Source: GCA-2746235 sp049609225 (lineage in GTDB: Bacteria > Planctomycetota > UBA1135). Taken from it: DNA of 34,291 nt. A model generated the notes under the pieces. The model was not told where the DNA came from. It was given only the letters and a program-made list of their open reading frames with translations, and ran no database searches. Within the stretch, counting starts at the first letter, position 1; every line of letters begins with the position of its first letter. Below are positions 1 to 7,968 of the stretch, one piece after another. The position numbers and the translations under genes were made by a program. The DNA lies in the NCBI GenBank assembly GCA_049609225.1, contig JBMYYH010000023.1, forward strand, positions 1 through 34,291. The letters are read 5' to 3'.

Positions 1-246
1 TCCAGGATGGAGAAACAGGCTTGGCGTGCCGGTGCTGGCCAAAGTTGCGGAGATCTTCTGCCCGACAATGCCCGCTTTGCCCATTCCGCTGACGACCACT
101 CGGCCCTCACAGGCGAGAATGGCATCACAGGCCTCGGCGAAGGAGGGGCCAAGTTGTTGAGCAAGCTCCTGCAGGGCTTCCGCCTCGAGCCGGAGGACTT
201 CGAGGCCGCGTGTCAGGGCCCGGGTGGTGTCGAAAACCATGGACAT
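1..246 (-). CDS. kdsD: Arabinose-5-phosphate isomerase, KdsD/KpsF/GutQ family (5' part only)
   Basis: Only the first 82 codons lie in the window; the gene runs off the left edge. Reading leftward, the protein has an N-terminal helical region and then the start of a SIS (sugar isomerase) fold with the hallmark VVVSGMGKAGIVGQK, followed by ISATLASTGTPSLFLHPG. This is the substrate-binding opening of the family that converts ribulose-5-phosphate to arabinose-5-phosphate, the first step of Kdo synthesis for LPS. The start is either the codon at 246 or the next in-frame ATG at 240; neither has a clear ribosome-binding site. The CBS domains expected at the C-terminus cannot be checked. The gene is divergent from the M50 protease gene, with about 80 bases between them. 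Confidence 0.85.
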   Translation of the reverse strand, partial: MSMVFDTTRALTRGLEVLRLEAEALQELAQQLGPSFAEACDAILACEGRVVVSGMGKAGIVGQKISATLASTGTPSLFLHPG

Positions 247-325
247 GTGCGTGTCAGGGGTGGGATTGCGCCTACCCTGCCTTATTGTAGGGGAAGACCG
301 GGCATGGGAGAATGCCCACCGTTTC

Positions 326-985
326 ATGGACACCTTTACGCTCGTCGGATCCATTTGCATCGTGATCTTTGCGATCACAACGCACGAGGCTGCGCATGCC
401 TGGGTTGCGGACAAGCTCGGAGACCCTACGGCACGCTTAATGGGCCGGATTACCTTGAATCCGCTGCCGCATATCGACCTTTACCTCACCATTCTCCTAC
501 CAGCGATTCTGCTTTACACCACTGGAATTGCCTTTGGGGGCGCCAAGCCCGTACCAGTACAGATTCATCGCATGCGTAAGCCCTTCCAGGGCATGGCTTT
601 AGTTGCAATTGCGGGCCCACTGAGCAATTTCCTCCAGGCACTCCTTTGGGGAGCCCTGCTGAGCCTCTTCCTCAACTTTGGAATTTGGGATGAGAGTGCA
701 AAAGGAATCGAGATTCTGAGGATCGGCATTATCGTGAACATTGTGCTGATGGTGTTCAACCTCATGCCGATCCCTCCATTGGATGGCAGCCGCGTAGTGA
801 TCTACTTCTTGAAAGGAGAGGCCCGCAAGACTTATGCGAGCCTTGAAAGGTATGGCATTTTGATTCTCATCGCCCTGATTCTCTTTGGGCGCGAATCAAT
901 GTGGCAAATCCTGTCATTCTTCATCAATCCGCTGGTGGAATTCGTAATTTGGGTGACAGGAATCCCGATTTCCGCCGGAATCTAG
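326..985 (+). CDS. Site-2 protease family membrane metalloprotease (peptidase M50)
   Basis: A 219-residue multi-pass membrane protein. The zinc-binding HEAAH motif sits at residues 20-24 inside the first membrane helix. A second conserved segment (AGPLSN, 96-101) and the third metal ligand region NLMPIPPLDG (145-154, Asp153) complete the M50 signature. This compact form has no PDZ or CBS domain, as in the small YwhC/Rip-like branch, which cleaves membrane-embedded substrates. The open frame extends upstream to 224, but the ATG at 326 is preferred because the hydrophobic helix with HExxH then lies at the usual distance from the N-terminus. The start of scpA follows 10 bases after the stop, so the two are probably cotranscribed. 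The substrate is unknown. Confidence 0.88.
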   Translation: MDTFTLVGSICIVIFAITTHEAAHAWVADKLGDPTARLMGRITLNPLPHIDLYLTILLPAILLYTTGIAFGGAKPVPVQIHRMRKPFQGMALVAIAGPLSNFLQALLWGALLSLFLNFGIWDESAKGIEILRIGIIVNIVLMVFNLMPIPPLDGSRVVIYFLKGEARKTYASLERYGILILIALILFGRESMWQILSFFINPLVEFVIWVTGIPISAGI

Positions 986-995
986 GGGAACAGCC

Positions 996-1940
996 ATGAT
1001 CGAACCCGTCGACCCGTCCATCTTGCCGCCATCACGCCCGCATCCCACCGATGCCGCGGCGGAAGGTAGTGCTGTGGAAACCCCGGTGGTCGAGGGGGAA
1101 GGTGGCTTTCAGGTCAAGCTCGACCGCGTCTTCTTCGGCCCGCTCGATCTGCTGCTGCAACTGGTCCGCGACAAGGAACTTGAGATCCATGTGGTCTCGC
1201 TGGCCGAAGTCTGCGATGCCTACTGTCAGTACGTCCGCTCCCTGCGCACCGTCGATGTCGACGAAGCCGCCGACTACCTAGTCCTTGCCGCAACGCTGTT
1301 GGCGATCAAGAGTCGTTCGCTGTTGCCGCAGGATGAAATCGAGCCGGATGAAGATCCTTTCGATCCGGGCGAAGAGTTGGTGCAGCAACTGCTGGCCTAT
1401 AAGGAACTGCGTCGGGTTGCCGATACCTTGCGCGATGGCTGGGACCGTCGTGCACGCATGATGCCCGCCGGCGGGCGTTGGCTGGGCAAGGTCGAGGAGA
1501 AGGAGCCTGAAGAAGAAGAACAGGAATGGGATCTCGGCGACGTGTCGATTTGGGATCTGTTGAAAGTCTTCACCCGCCTTGAAGCCGAGACGGGATTCAT
1601 GCGCCCACACCATGTGCGTCCGACGGGCAAGCCATTGCGCGCTTACGTCGAAGACCTGTGGCATAGCATTCAACAAGCCAAGTCGACCAGCTTGCGCGCC
1701 ATCCTCACCGAAGAGAATGTGCCGCGCGCCGATGCCGCTTACTATCTTGTCGCGCTTTTGGAGTTGGCCAAGCAACAGCAGGTCGACATCAAACAAGAAG
1801 CGCCCTTCGCCGACGTCCTCGTCAGCCATCGTGCGGAAGCCGGTGTGTTGCATCTCGAGGACATCGACGAAACCTTCGATCGCCAGCATGAGGAATACGA
1901 CCCTGAAATCGGGGAACTTCTTGGCGACGAACCGCTCTGA
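996..1940 (+). CDS. scpA: Segregation and condensation protein A
   Basis: A 314-residue kleisin that would bridge SMC heads to help chromosome compaction and segregation in the cytoplasm. After a variable N-terminus rich in Pro/Glu, the family motif FFGPLDLLLQLVRDKELEIHVVSLAEV begins near residue 45 (quoted here as its first part FFGPLDLLLQLV). It is followed by the ADYLVLAATLLAIKSRSLLP helix and an acidic linker, and it ends in the winged-helix C-terminus (FADVLVSHRAEAGVLHLEDI) that contacts SMC. The ATG at 996 has AGGGGAA just upstream. The usual partner scpB is not next door; a thioredoxin gene follows after 54 bases. Annotation is firm on motifs and length. Confidence 0.93.
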   Translation: MIEPVDPSILPPSRPHPTDAAAEGSAVETPVVEGEGGFQVKLDRVFFGPLDLLLQLVRDKELEIHVVSLAEVCDAYCQYVRSLRTVDVDEAADYLVLAATLLAIKSRSLLPQDEIEPDEDPFDPGEELVQQLLAYKELRRVADTLRDGWDRRARMMPAGGRWLGKVEEKEPEEEEQEWDLGDVSIWDLLKVFTRLEAETGFMRPHHVRPTGKPLRAYVEDLWHSIQQAKSTSLRAILTEENVPRADAAYYLVALLELAKQQQVDIKQEAPFADVLVSHRAEAGVLHLEDIDETFDRQHEEYDPEIGELLGDEPL

Positions 1941-1994
1941 GTCGAGCGAACCTTTAACCCCGACGTCGGCCCGGGAAATGGCCGAACCGAAACG

Positions 1995-2318
1995 ATGTCT
2001 AACGCAATTGATGTGACCGACGAGAGCTTCCAGGCGGAAGTGATCGACTCCGCAACTCCAGTCCTGGTGGACTTCTGGGCCCCTTGGTGTGGTCCATGTA
2101 AGGCCATGGGCCCTTCCGTCGATCAGCTCGCCGGTGAGATGGGTGAGAAGATGAAGGTGGTCAAGCTCGACACCCAAGACAACCCCAACACTCCGTCGTC
2201 GATGGGCGTGATGGGCATTCCGTGTTTCATCGTGTTCAAGGGTGGCCAGGAAGTGGCACGCTCCGCAGGCATGATGAACTACGAACAGTTCAAGGCCTTC
2301 GTCGAGCCGCACGTCTAG
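1995..2318 (+). CDS. trxA: Thioredoxin
   Basis: A 107-residue single-domain thioredoxin, a cytoplasmic disulfide reductase with no signal peptide. The active site WCGPC is at residues 31-35 within VLVDFWAPWCGPCK, and the fold ends with the usual GGQEVARSAGMM loop and C-terminal helix. One oddity: the residue after the cis-proline (GIPCF, Pro76-Cys77) is Cys instead of the customary Thr, which gives a third cysteine facing the active site. This might alter substrate specificity or allow metal binding. It sits between scpA and fmt on the same strand, 9 bases before fmt. Length and motif match the family; which of several thioredoxins this is cannot be told. Confidence 0.93.
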   Translation: MSNAIDVTDESFQAEVIDSATPVLVDFWAPWCGPCKAMGPSVDQLAGEMGEKMKVVKLDTQDNPNTPSSMGVMGIPCFIVFKGGQEVARSAGMMNYEQFKAFVEPHV

Positions 2319-2327
2319 ACCGCAACC

Positions 2328-3275
2328 TTGCGCTTCGCCTTCCTCGGCTCGCCTCCGTTTGCGGTCGCCAGCTTCCACGCTGTGCTTGAGGCGGGCTTGG
2401 AGGTTGCAGGTCTGGTGACCGCGCCACCGCGTAAAGCGGGGCGCGGTCGTAAGGAAGTACCGAACCCATTGGCCGATGCTGCCGTTGCAGTAGGCATTCC
2501 GGTGTTGCGCCCAGAGTCCGCGCGTGATGCGGATTTCAAGGAAGCGCTGCGCCAATGGGAAGTCGATCTCGGCGTGGTCGTGAGTTATGGCCAACTGCTC
2601 GATGAAGAGGTGTTGGCGATCCCTCGGCTTGGTTGTGTGAACCTGCATGCTTCGCTGTTGCCGCGGTGGCGTGGCGCAAGTCCAGTGCAGGCGGCCATTC
2701 TTGCGGGCGATACCGAGACCGGCGTGTGTCTGCAGAAGATGGTGTTGGCTTTGGATGCCGGCGCCGTGTTGGCGGAGATGCGTTTGCCGCTGGATGGGCG
2801 GGAAGTTGCGCCTGTCCTGTTCGACACCTTGGCCCGTGAAGGCGCAACCTTTCTCGTACAGACCCTGCAATCCTTCGATCAGGCCGATGCCTTGCCGAAA
2901 GGGATCGAGCAAGACGAAGCTGCCGTCACTCTTTGCCGCAAAATCAAGAAGGAGGATGGCGTGTTGGATTGGTCCAGCACTGCCGAGACCATCGATCGAC
3001 GCGTGCGCGCCATGGCCGGTTGGCCTTGCGGGCAGACCTGGTTGCCGGATGGCTCGGGCTTACGCGTGCATGCAGGCAGAGTGATTCAAGCGACCGCCCA
3101 TGCAACCCCCGGTACCGTTGTTTCGCTCGAAGATGGACTGACCATCGCTTGTGGCGAAAACGCCTACCGCATCACTTCCTTGCAGAAGGAAGGCAAAGCC
3201 CGATTGGAAGCGACCGCCTTCCTCGCCGGCGCACGTCTTGAAGTCGGTCAATCGATGAGCGAAGGCTCCGCATGA
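2328..3275 (+). CDS. fmt: Methionyl-tRNA formyltransferase
   Basis: A 315-residue enzyme that formylates Met-tRNAi using 10-formyl-THF, so that translation can initiate with fMet. The N-terminal Rossmann-like catalytic domain holds the triad Asn105, His107 (in NLHASLLPRWRGASP) and Asp143 (LDAG). The C-terminal OB-like tRNA-binding domain starts about residue 205 (LDWSSTAETIDRRVRAMAGWP). The start is a TTG at 2328: the protein then begins MRFAFLGSPPFAV, exactly aligned with the family N-terminus, and no ATG is available nearby. No good Shine-Dalgarno is visible. It overlaps rsmB by ATGA, the classic fmt-rsmB arrangement. def is not present in the window. Confidence 0.95.
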   Translation: MRFAFLGSPPFAVASFHAVLEAGLEVAGLVTAPPRKAGRGRKEVPNPLADAAVAVGIPVLRPESARDADFKEALRQWEVDLGVVVSYGQLLDEEVLAIPRLGCVNLHASLLPRWRGASPVQAAILAGDTETGVCLQKMVLALDAGAVLAEMRLPLDGREVAPVLFDTLAREGATFLVQTLQSFDQADALPKGIEQDEAAVTLCRKIKKEDGVLDWSSTAETIDRRVRAMAGWPCGQTWLPDGSGLRVHAGRVIQATAHATPGTVVSLEDGLTIACGENAYRITSLQKEGKARLEATAFLAGARLEVGQSMSEGSA

Positions 3276-4633
3276 ACACACCCGATACCGACGTCCGCCG
3301 CCTGGTCTGGCAACTTCTCAGTGGCGACCATCCTTTCCCTTCACGTGCATTGGATAGCGCATTGGCGGAAGGTTCTATCGATCCACGCGACCGTGGTCTG
3401 GCGAAGGAGTTGTTGACGGGCGTGTTGCGTCATCAATCAACCTTGGAGGCTGTGGCCGCGGCTTACAGTAATCGTCGGATCAAAGAAGACGATGTGCGTT
3501 GGGCTCTGTGCGTCGGCTTGTATCAGTTGTTGTTCCTCGATCGCGTGCCCGTACATGCGGCGATCGACGCGACGTTGAATGCGGTGAAGCCGGAGCTGAG
3601 TCCGAAGAGCGGTTTCCTGAATGCGATCCTGCGTGGTGTTTCGCGCGGCATCACCAAGGTGAACAAGAAGTATGCGCCAAGTCGAGATCTGCTGCCCGAT
3701 CCGGGTTGGCGTTTCGATCGCGGCGTGTTCCTGGACCCGCGCAAGGACGAGCTCGGACATCTCGCCGAGATCAACGGCTATCCGCGCTTCTTGTTGAAGC
3801 GTTGGGTAGAGGAAGTCGGCGAAGATGTCGCGACAAAACGCATGACGGCCATGAACTCCAAGGCCGCTTTGTGGTTGCGCGTGAATCGTTTGCGGTGTGG
3901 TGCCGACCAAGTGCAGAAGGCTTTGGCGGATGTCGGCATCGAAACCGATGGTCCGGTCGATGAAGTGATGCTGCGCGTGCGCTCCATCGAGACCAGCGTG
4001 CCGATGACCACCTGGCCCGGTTTCGCCGACGGCTGGTGGTCGGTGCAAGACCTCACCTCCTATCGCTCCATAGCTCTCGGCAAACCCGCAGCCGGCGAAC
4101 GCATCCTTGACTTGTGCGCCGCTCCCGGTGGTAAGAGTTTCGCCGCCTTCGAGATGTCCGACGGCAAGGCCAAGATCCTCGCCTGCGACGTCTCCGAAGC
4201 TCGTCTTGCGGTGATGCATGCAGAAGCGGAGCGCCTGGGGCACGAGATCACCATGCGTGTGATCGATGGAGAAGGTTCCGATCTTCCCGAAGGGCCGTGG
4301 GATCTGGTGCTCTGCGATGTGCCTTGCTCCAACACGGGAGTGCTGCACAAGCGCCCGGAGGCCCGCGGACGATTCCGCAAGGAGGAGCTGCATAAGGTCG
4401 TGACCTTGCAGAACCTCCTGCGTAAACGCCTGATCCTTCCCGCGCTGCAAGACTCGACCCGCGTGCTCTGGACCACCTGCTCCTTGGAGCTGGAGGAGAA
4501 TCAAGAGCAGGGTGCGCGTCTGGCCAAAGCGAGTGGGCGGGTCCTTCATGCGGAAACGGTGTTTGAGCCGTCCGCCGAACAGGCCGGTGGCTATGCCGCC
4601 TTGGTCTGTCCAGAATCCACGACTCCGGCATAA
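3272..4633 (+). CDS. rsmB: 16S rRNA (cytosine-967-C5)-methyltransferase
   Basis: A 453-residue SAM-dependent rRNA methyltransferase. The N-terminal NusB-like RNA-binding domain spans about residues 5-130. The catalytic Rossmann domain carries the SAM motif LDLCAAPGGKS (279-289), the DVPCSNTGVLHKRPEARG motif with Cys352, and TTCSLELEEN with Cys403, the two cysteines used for C5 methylation. Its start codon overlaps the fmt stop (ATGA at 3272-3275), indicating translational coupling. The gene after it begins only 8 bases past the stop. RsmB and the closely related RsmF differ by the NusB domain, whose presence here favours RsmB. Confidence 0.94.
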   Translation: MNTPDTDVRRLVWQLLSGDHPFPSRALDSALAEGSIDPRDRGLAKELLTGVLRHQSTLEAVAAAYSNRRIKEDDVRWALCVGLYQLLFLDRVPVHAAIDATLNAVKPELSPKSGFLNAILRGVSRGITKVNKKYAPSRDLLPDPGWRFDRGVFLDPRKDELGHLAEINGYPRFLLKRWVEEVGEDVATKRMTAMNSKAALWLRVNRLRCGADQVQKALADVGIETDGPVDEVMLRVRSIETSVPMTTWPGFADGWWSVQDLTSYRSIALGKPAAGERILDLCAAPGGKSFAAFEMSDGKAKILACDVSEARLAVMHAEAERLGHEITMRVIDGEGSDLPEGPWDLVLCDVPCSNTGVLHKRPEARGRFRKEELHKVVTLQNLLRKRLILPALQDSTRVLWTTCSLELEENQEQGARLAKASGRVLHAETVFEPSAEQAGGYAALVCPESTTPA

Positions 4634-4641
4634 TCCCAGCC

Positions 4642-5181
4642 ATGGCAAACGCGCCCGCTCCCCGCACACGCAAGAAGAAACGGCATAAGCGAAGAAGCAA
4701 TTTCTTCGGCAACTTCTTCTTCTTGATCGTCGGGCTTGCCGCTGGCGGTTCCGGCATCTACATCTATCAAAACGGCTACGACAAGTCGCTTGAGGATTGG
4801 AAAGGCCTTTTCGCCAAAGAAGAGGTGGAGCAACCGAAGCGGTCGCACACGGGCGGCACCGAAGTGATCGCGACCAAGATGGACCTGCGTCCGAAGCATG
4901 AGTTGGATGAACGCTGGGAGCCAGCAATCCTCTTGGGTGAGGAAGGGAAAGCCCTGTTCGAGCAGGCAGTGAACGATCACTACGGTGATGACCCCGACCC
5001 TTTCAAATTCCGCGCACGCATGGCCGATGCCAAGAAGATGATGGAGCAGGCCTTGGAAGACCTGCATACACTGCGTAAGGAGTACGGCGACAACCCGAAC
5101 TCCGCCAACGAGATAGACAAGAAGATTCGCCGCTACAACGGTTCGCTCGCTGAATACGGACCGAAGGCACGCAACCGTTGA
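4642..5181 (+). CDS. Membrane-anchored protein of unknown function
   Basis: A 179-residue protein with a strongly basic N-terminus (RTRKKKRHKRRS, residues 8-19), then one hydrophobic segment at about 21-43 (FFGNFFFLIVGLAAGGSGIY), then a hydrophilic, charged domain. By the positive-inside rule the N-terminus is cytoplasmic and the remaining roughly 135 residues face the periplasm. The C-terminal half is rich in Glu/Lys and probably helical (AKKMMEQALEDLHTLRKEYG), possibly a coiled coil. I recognise no family. It lies 8 bases after rsmB and 1 base before the TIM-barrel gene, so it is cotranscribed with them. Codon use and tight spacing support a real gene. Confidence 0.75.
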   Translation: MANAPAPRTRKKKRHKRRSNFFGNFFFLIVGLAAGGSGIYIYQNGYDKSLEDWKGLFAKEEVEQPKRSHTGGTEVIATKMDLRPKHELDERWEPAILLGEEGKALFEQAVNDHYGDDPDPFKFRARMADAKKMMEQALEDLHTLRKEYGDNPNSANEIDKKIRRYNGSLAEYGPKARNR

Positions 5182-5182
5182 G

Positions 5183-6019
5183 ATGATCCGCCTCGGTTAC
5201 AACTCCAATGGTTTCACCTCCCATCGTTTGGAGGAAGCCTTGCCATGGCTGGCGGAGTTGGGTTATCAGGCGGTCGCGATCACGCCCGATGTCGGGCATG
5301 TGGATCCGGCCCATACGAGTGTTGCACAGCTGCATGAGCTCGGCGCGTTGTGCCGGAGCTTGGGTCTACAGGTCGTGCTTGAAACCGGTGCACGTTATCT
5401 GCTCGACCCACGCCGCAAGCATCGGCCGAATCTACTTGAGTTCGATGATGGCGCTGCGCCGCGCCTGAAGTTTCTGCATGACATGATCGACTGGTGTGAG
5501 CCACTCGGTTGTGAGATCGTTTCCTTCTGGTCGGGCGCATTGCCGGAAGGGCAGACCGCCGAGGGAGCACGTCGCGCATTCTTGAAGGCCTTGGAAGAAC
5601 TTGCGCTGCACGCGATCGATGCCGGCGTAAAGTTAGCCGTTGAGCCGGAGCCCGGACATTGGCTTGGCAATCTCAGTGACTGGGATCAACTACGCGAGGA
5701 CTTGCCGCAGGGTGTGGGATTGAGTTTGGATGTCGGGCATCTCTTGGTGAACGATAGCTACAGTCCGACCGAAGCCTTGGAGCGCTATGCCTCGGAGATC
5801 TTCAATCTCCAACTCGACGACATGCGTCGCGGGGAACATGTGCATTGCGCACCTGGGGAAGGGGATATCGATTGGCCGGCACTCGTCGCGGCCTGCTATG
5901 CCCTGGAACAGCCACTACCCGCATGTTTTGAGCTGAGCCGGGATGGCCACCGTTTCCACGAACTCGCACCACGCTGCATCAATCTCTGGCGTTCGCTGGA
6001 GGCCCGGCAAGGAACATGA
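5183..6019 (+). CDS. Sugar phosphate isomerase/epimerase-like TIM-barrel protein
   Basis: A 278-residue protein of the xylose isomerase-like / AP endonuclease 2 superfamily. Candidate metal-binding positions are spaced as expected along the barrel: Glu in VLETGARYLLDP, Glu in VEPEPGHWLG, Asp/His in LSLDVGHLLV, and Asp/His in LQLDDMRRGEHVHCAPGEGDIDW. The last segment is a typical closing motif of this family. No signal peptide is present, so it should be cytoplasmic. The substrate cannot be assigned from sequence. The start is 1 base after the preceding stop, and the stop overlaps the aldehyde dehydrogenase start by ATGA. The pairing suggests the two act on the same carbohydrate or aldehyde metabolite, which is inference. 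Confidence 0.82.
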   Translation: MIRLGYNSNGFTSHRLEEALPWLAELGYQAVAITPDVGHVDPAHTSVAQLHELGALCRSLGLQVVLETGARYLLDPRRKHRPNLLEFDDGAAPRLKFLHDMIDWCEPLGCEIVSFWSGALPEGQTAEGARRAFLKALEELALHAIDAGVKLAVEPEPGHWLGNLSDWDQLREDLPQGVGLSLDVGHLLVNDSYSPTEALERYASEIFNLQLDDMRRGEHVHCAPGEGDIDWPALVAACYALEQPLPACFELSRDGHRFHELAPRCINLWRSLEARQGT

Positions 6020-7587
6020 GTTCGGTAGACGCAGCCGTCCGCCGGGTCGCCCATCAAGCAGCGACTTGGCGCGCTCTCGATGCGGGGCGTCGTGCAGCCA
6101 TCCTGCAGAGTTGCAGTGAGGGCGTTGCTGAAGTTGCAGAAGAATGGGTGCGCCTGACGTGCGCCGCGAAAGGCATCCCGATGGACAGTCCCTTGTCGGG
6201 CGAAGAGTGGTACACCGGGCCGGGAACGGTGTTGCGTCACCTCCGCCTCTACCGCGAGACTCTCTTGCGTGGCGGTTTTCCGAAACGCCAGCTCACGCAG
6301 ACCGAAACCGGCTGGAAGGCGAAAGTGTTTCCCTTCGAACGCTGGGATCATCTGATGTTCCTAGGGCTGACCGCCGAAGTCCACGGACGCCCCGGCTCGG
6401 AACCGACTTGCGGCACACTGGGACCTGGAGGTTGCGCGGCGATTCTTGGAGCCGGTAATGTGCAGTCGATTCCGCCTTTGGATTTCCTTTATCAGTTGTT
6501 GAAGGAGAACCGTGTGGTGGTGGTGAAGTTGAATCCCATCAACGACTATCTGCAACCAATCTTCGAGAAGGCTTTCTCGCCTTTACTCACCGCAGGTTTC
6601 CTCGCCTTTGTTCCTTCCCACGCGGATGCTGCACAGGAACTCATCACGCATGAGAAAATCGATGCGGTGCATCTCACCGGCAGCGAAGCGAGCTTTCAGA
6701 GAGTGCTCGCGACTCCAGGTGTGGAGCAAAAAGAAGCGACGGCAGAACTAGGCGCGGTCTCGCCGGTGCTCATCGTGCCGGGTGCATGGTCGAAAGCCGA
6801 CATCCGTTTTCACGCAAAGCAGATCGTCGGCATGTTGTCGGTAAACAATGGCTTCAACTGCAATGCTCCCAAACTCCTGGTGACTTCGCGTCATTGGAAG
6901 CACCGGGATGCATTCCTGAGGGCCGTCCGCCAAGCGATGTTAGAAGTGCCGAAGCGCAAGGCTTGGTACCCAGGCGCTGAAGAGCGCTGGACTCGTTTCG
7001 TCCGCGAATACGGGGGCACCGTACCCCCGCATGCCGCCGACGAGACACCGCCCGTGCTGCTGGCCGATGTTCTGCCGGATGCGAACACCCTTGCCCTTAA
7101 GGAAGAGGCTTTCTGTTCGATTCTTGCCGAAGTTGCCCTGAACACATTGGATGAAACCACCTTCATGAAAGAGGCCGTGCGTTTCGTCAACGAGAAGGTC
7201 TATGGCACCTTGTCCTGCACGGTGATTGCGGCCCCGTCCACCTCGCGCACCGAATTGGATGCCGCCATCGAAGGATTGCAGTACGGAACGGTGGGTCTCA
7301 ACACCTGGGCCGGCCTCGGTTTTGCCCTCGGCACCACCACTTGGGGCGCCTTCCCTGGCCACACGCGCGAGGCGCCAGGCTCCGGTCTGGGCGTCGTCCA
7401 CAACACGTTCCTGTTCGATTTTCCGGAGAAATCCGTGCTGCGAGCCCCTTTTAGGCCCTGGTTGCGCCCGCCCTGGTGGCCGGGTCATCGGCGGCTCCAG
7501 GCCCTTGGTGAAGGCGTCATGAGGTATGAAAAGGCGCCATCGCTCCCCAGGGTGGCAGCCCTATTCCTTGCAGCCGTACGACCTTAA
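6016..7587 (+). CDS. Aldehyde dehydrogenase family protein
   Basis: A 523-residue NAD(P)-dependent dehydrogenase of the ALDH superfamily. It has the cofactor-binding Lys171 (VVVVKLNPIN), the Gly-rich turn HLTGSEASF, the general-base Glu244 in ATAELGAVSP, and the nucleophile Cys282 in NNGFNCNAPKL. The C-terminal end has an extended, Pro/Trp-rich segment (RPWLRPPWWPGH) not seen in classical ALDHs. This matches a subgroup of poorly characterised long ALDHs found in several phyla, possibly acting on long-chain or lipid aldehydes. The start overlaps the previous gene (ATGA at 6016-6019). The catalytic residues are present, so it is probably active; the substrate is unknown. Confidence 0.88.
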   Translation: MSSVDAAVRRVAHQAATWRALDAGRRAAILQSCSEGVAEVAEEWVRLTCAAKGIPMDSPLSGEEWYTGPGTVLRHLRLYRETLLRGGFPKRQLTQTETGWKAKVFPFERWDHLMFLGLTAEVHGRPGSEPTCGTLGPGGCAAILGAGNVQSIPPLDFLYQLLKENRVVVVKLNPINDYLQPIFEKAFSPLLTAGFLAFVPSHADAAQELITHEKIDAVHLTGSEASFQRVLATPGVEQKEATAELGAVSPVLIVPGAWSKADIRFHAKQIVGMLSVNNGFNCNAPKLLVTSRHWKHRDAFLRAVRQAMLEVPKRKAWYPGAEERWTRFVREYGGTVPPHAADETPPVLLADVLPDANTLALKEEAFCSILAEVALNTLDETTFMKEAVRFVNEKVYGTLSCTVIAAPSTSRTELDAAIEGLQYGTVGLNTWAGLGFALGTTTWGAFPGHTREAPGSGLGVVHNTFLFDFPEKSVLRAPFRPWLRPPWWPGHRRLQALGEGVMRYEKAPSLPRVAALFLAAVRP

Positions 7588-7662
7588 GGCGGTTCGAAAA
7601 ACCTCAAATACGAATTTGCAGTGTATAGTGGGGGTCCCCCCTGGGTGCTTATCTGTTCACCC

Positions 7663-7968
7663 ATGATTAACTGGATTCCAAAACAACACCTTCCCGTGAT
7701 CGCGGATCTTCCTGCTCAGGAACGTCGGCGCATTTGGTGGGGTCTATACAGAGCCACCTTCCAGAGCCCACGTGCTATCGGCAGTTTGCTGGTACTCGCG
7801 GTTGCCACCTTTGGCGGTATCTGGACCACCAGCCCAATCACAGGCTTACTCTTTTTCGTATCCTTCTGGCTGCACTGGGCTGTCTGCGGTCGCATCGCCT
7901 ACCCGAAGGTAGAAGAGGCACTTCGCGCGGATGGTCTGCTTACGGACCTGTCCGCCGCTGAAGATTGA
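7663..7968 (+). CDS. Small two-helix membrane protein, unknown
   Basis: A 101-residue protein starting at the ATG at 7663 (MINWIPKQHLPV). The frame is open from 7621, but that stretch lacks a better start. After an amphipathic N-terminus rich in Arg (ERRRIWWGLYRA), there are two adjacent hydrophobic segments separated by the short turn TTSPITG: about residues 43-58 (IGSLLVLAVATFGGIW) and about 62-78 (LLFFVSFWLHWAVC). The C-terminus is short and acidic. No family is recognised. Its stop codon overlaps the TTG start of the next gene (TTGA at 7965-7968), so the pair is translationally coupled. About 75 bases separate it from the aldehyde dehydrogenase. Confidence 0.7.
   Translation: MINWIPKQHLPVIADLPAQERRRIWWGLYRATFQSPRAIGSLLVLAVATFGGIWTTSPITGLLFFVSFWLHWAVCGRIAYPKVEEALRADGLLTDLSAAED

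Noticed and set aside
7..579. Plus-strand reading frame of 190 codons at the left edge
   Set aside because: It lies opposite the start of kdsD and over the M50 gene in another frame; its translation has no recognisable domain.
1278..2912. Long minus-strand reading frames opposite scpA/trx/fmt, and similar ones at 3437-4927, 12437-13321, 26512-27750 and 28973-30394
   Set aside because: They are antisense to recognised genes with clear family motifs, and their translations (His/Arg/Gln-rich) match no family; typical mirror frames of GC-rich genes.
7630..7640. GGGGGTCCCCC palindrome before the small membrane protein gene
   Set aside because: Low-complexity and single; no promoter elements are placed sensibly around it, so no function is claimed.
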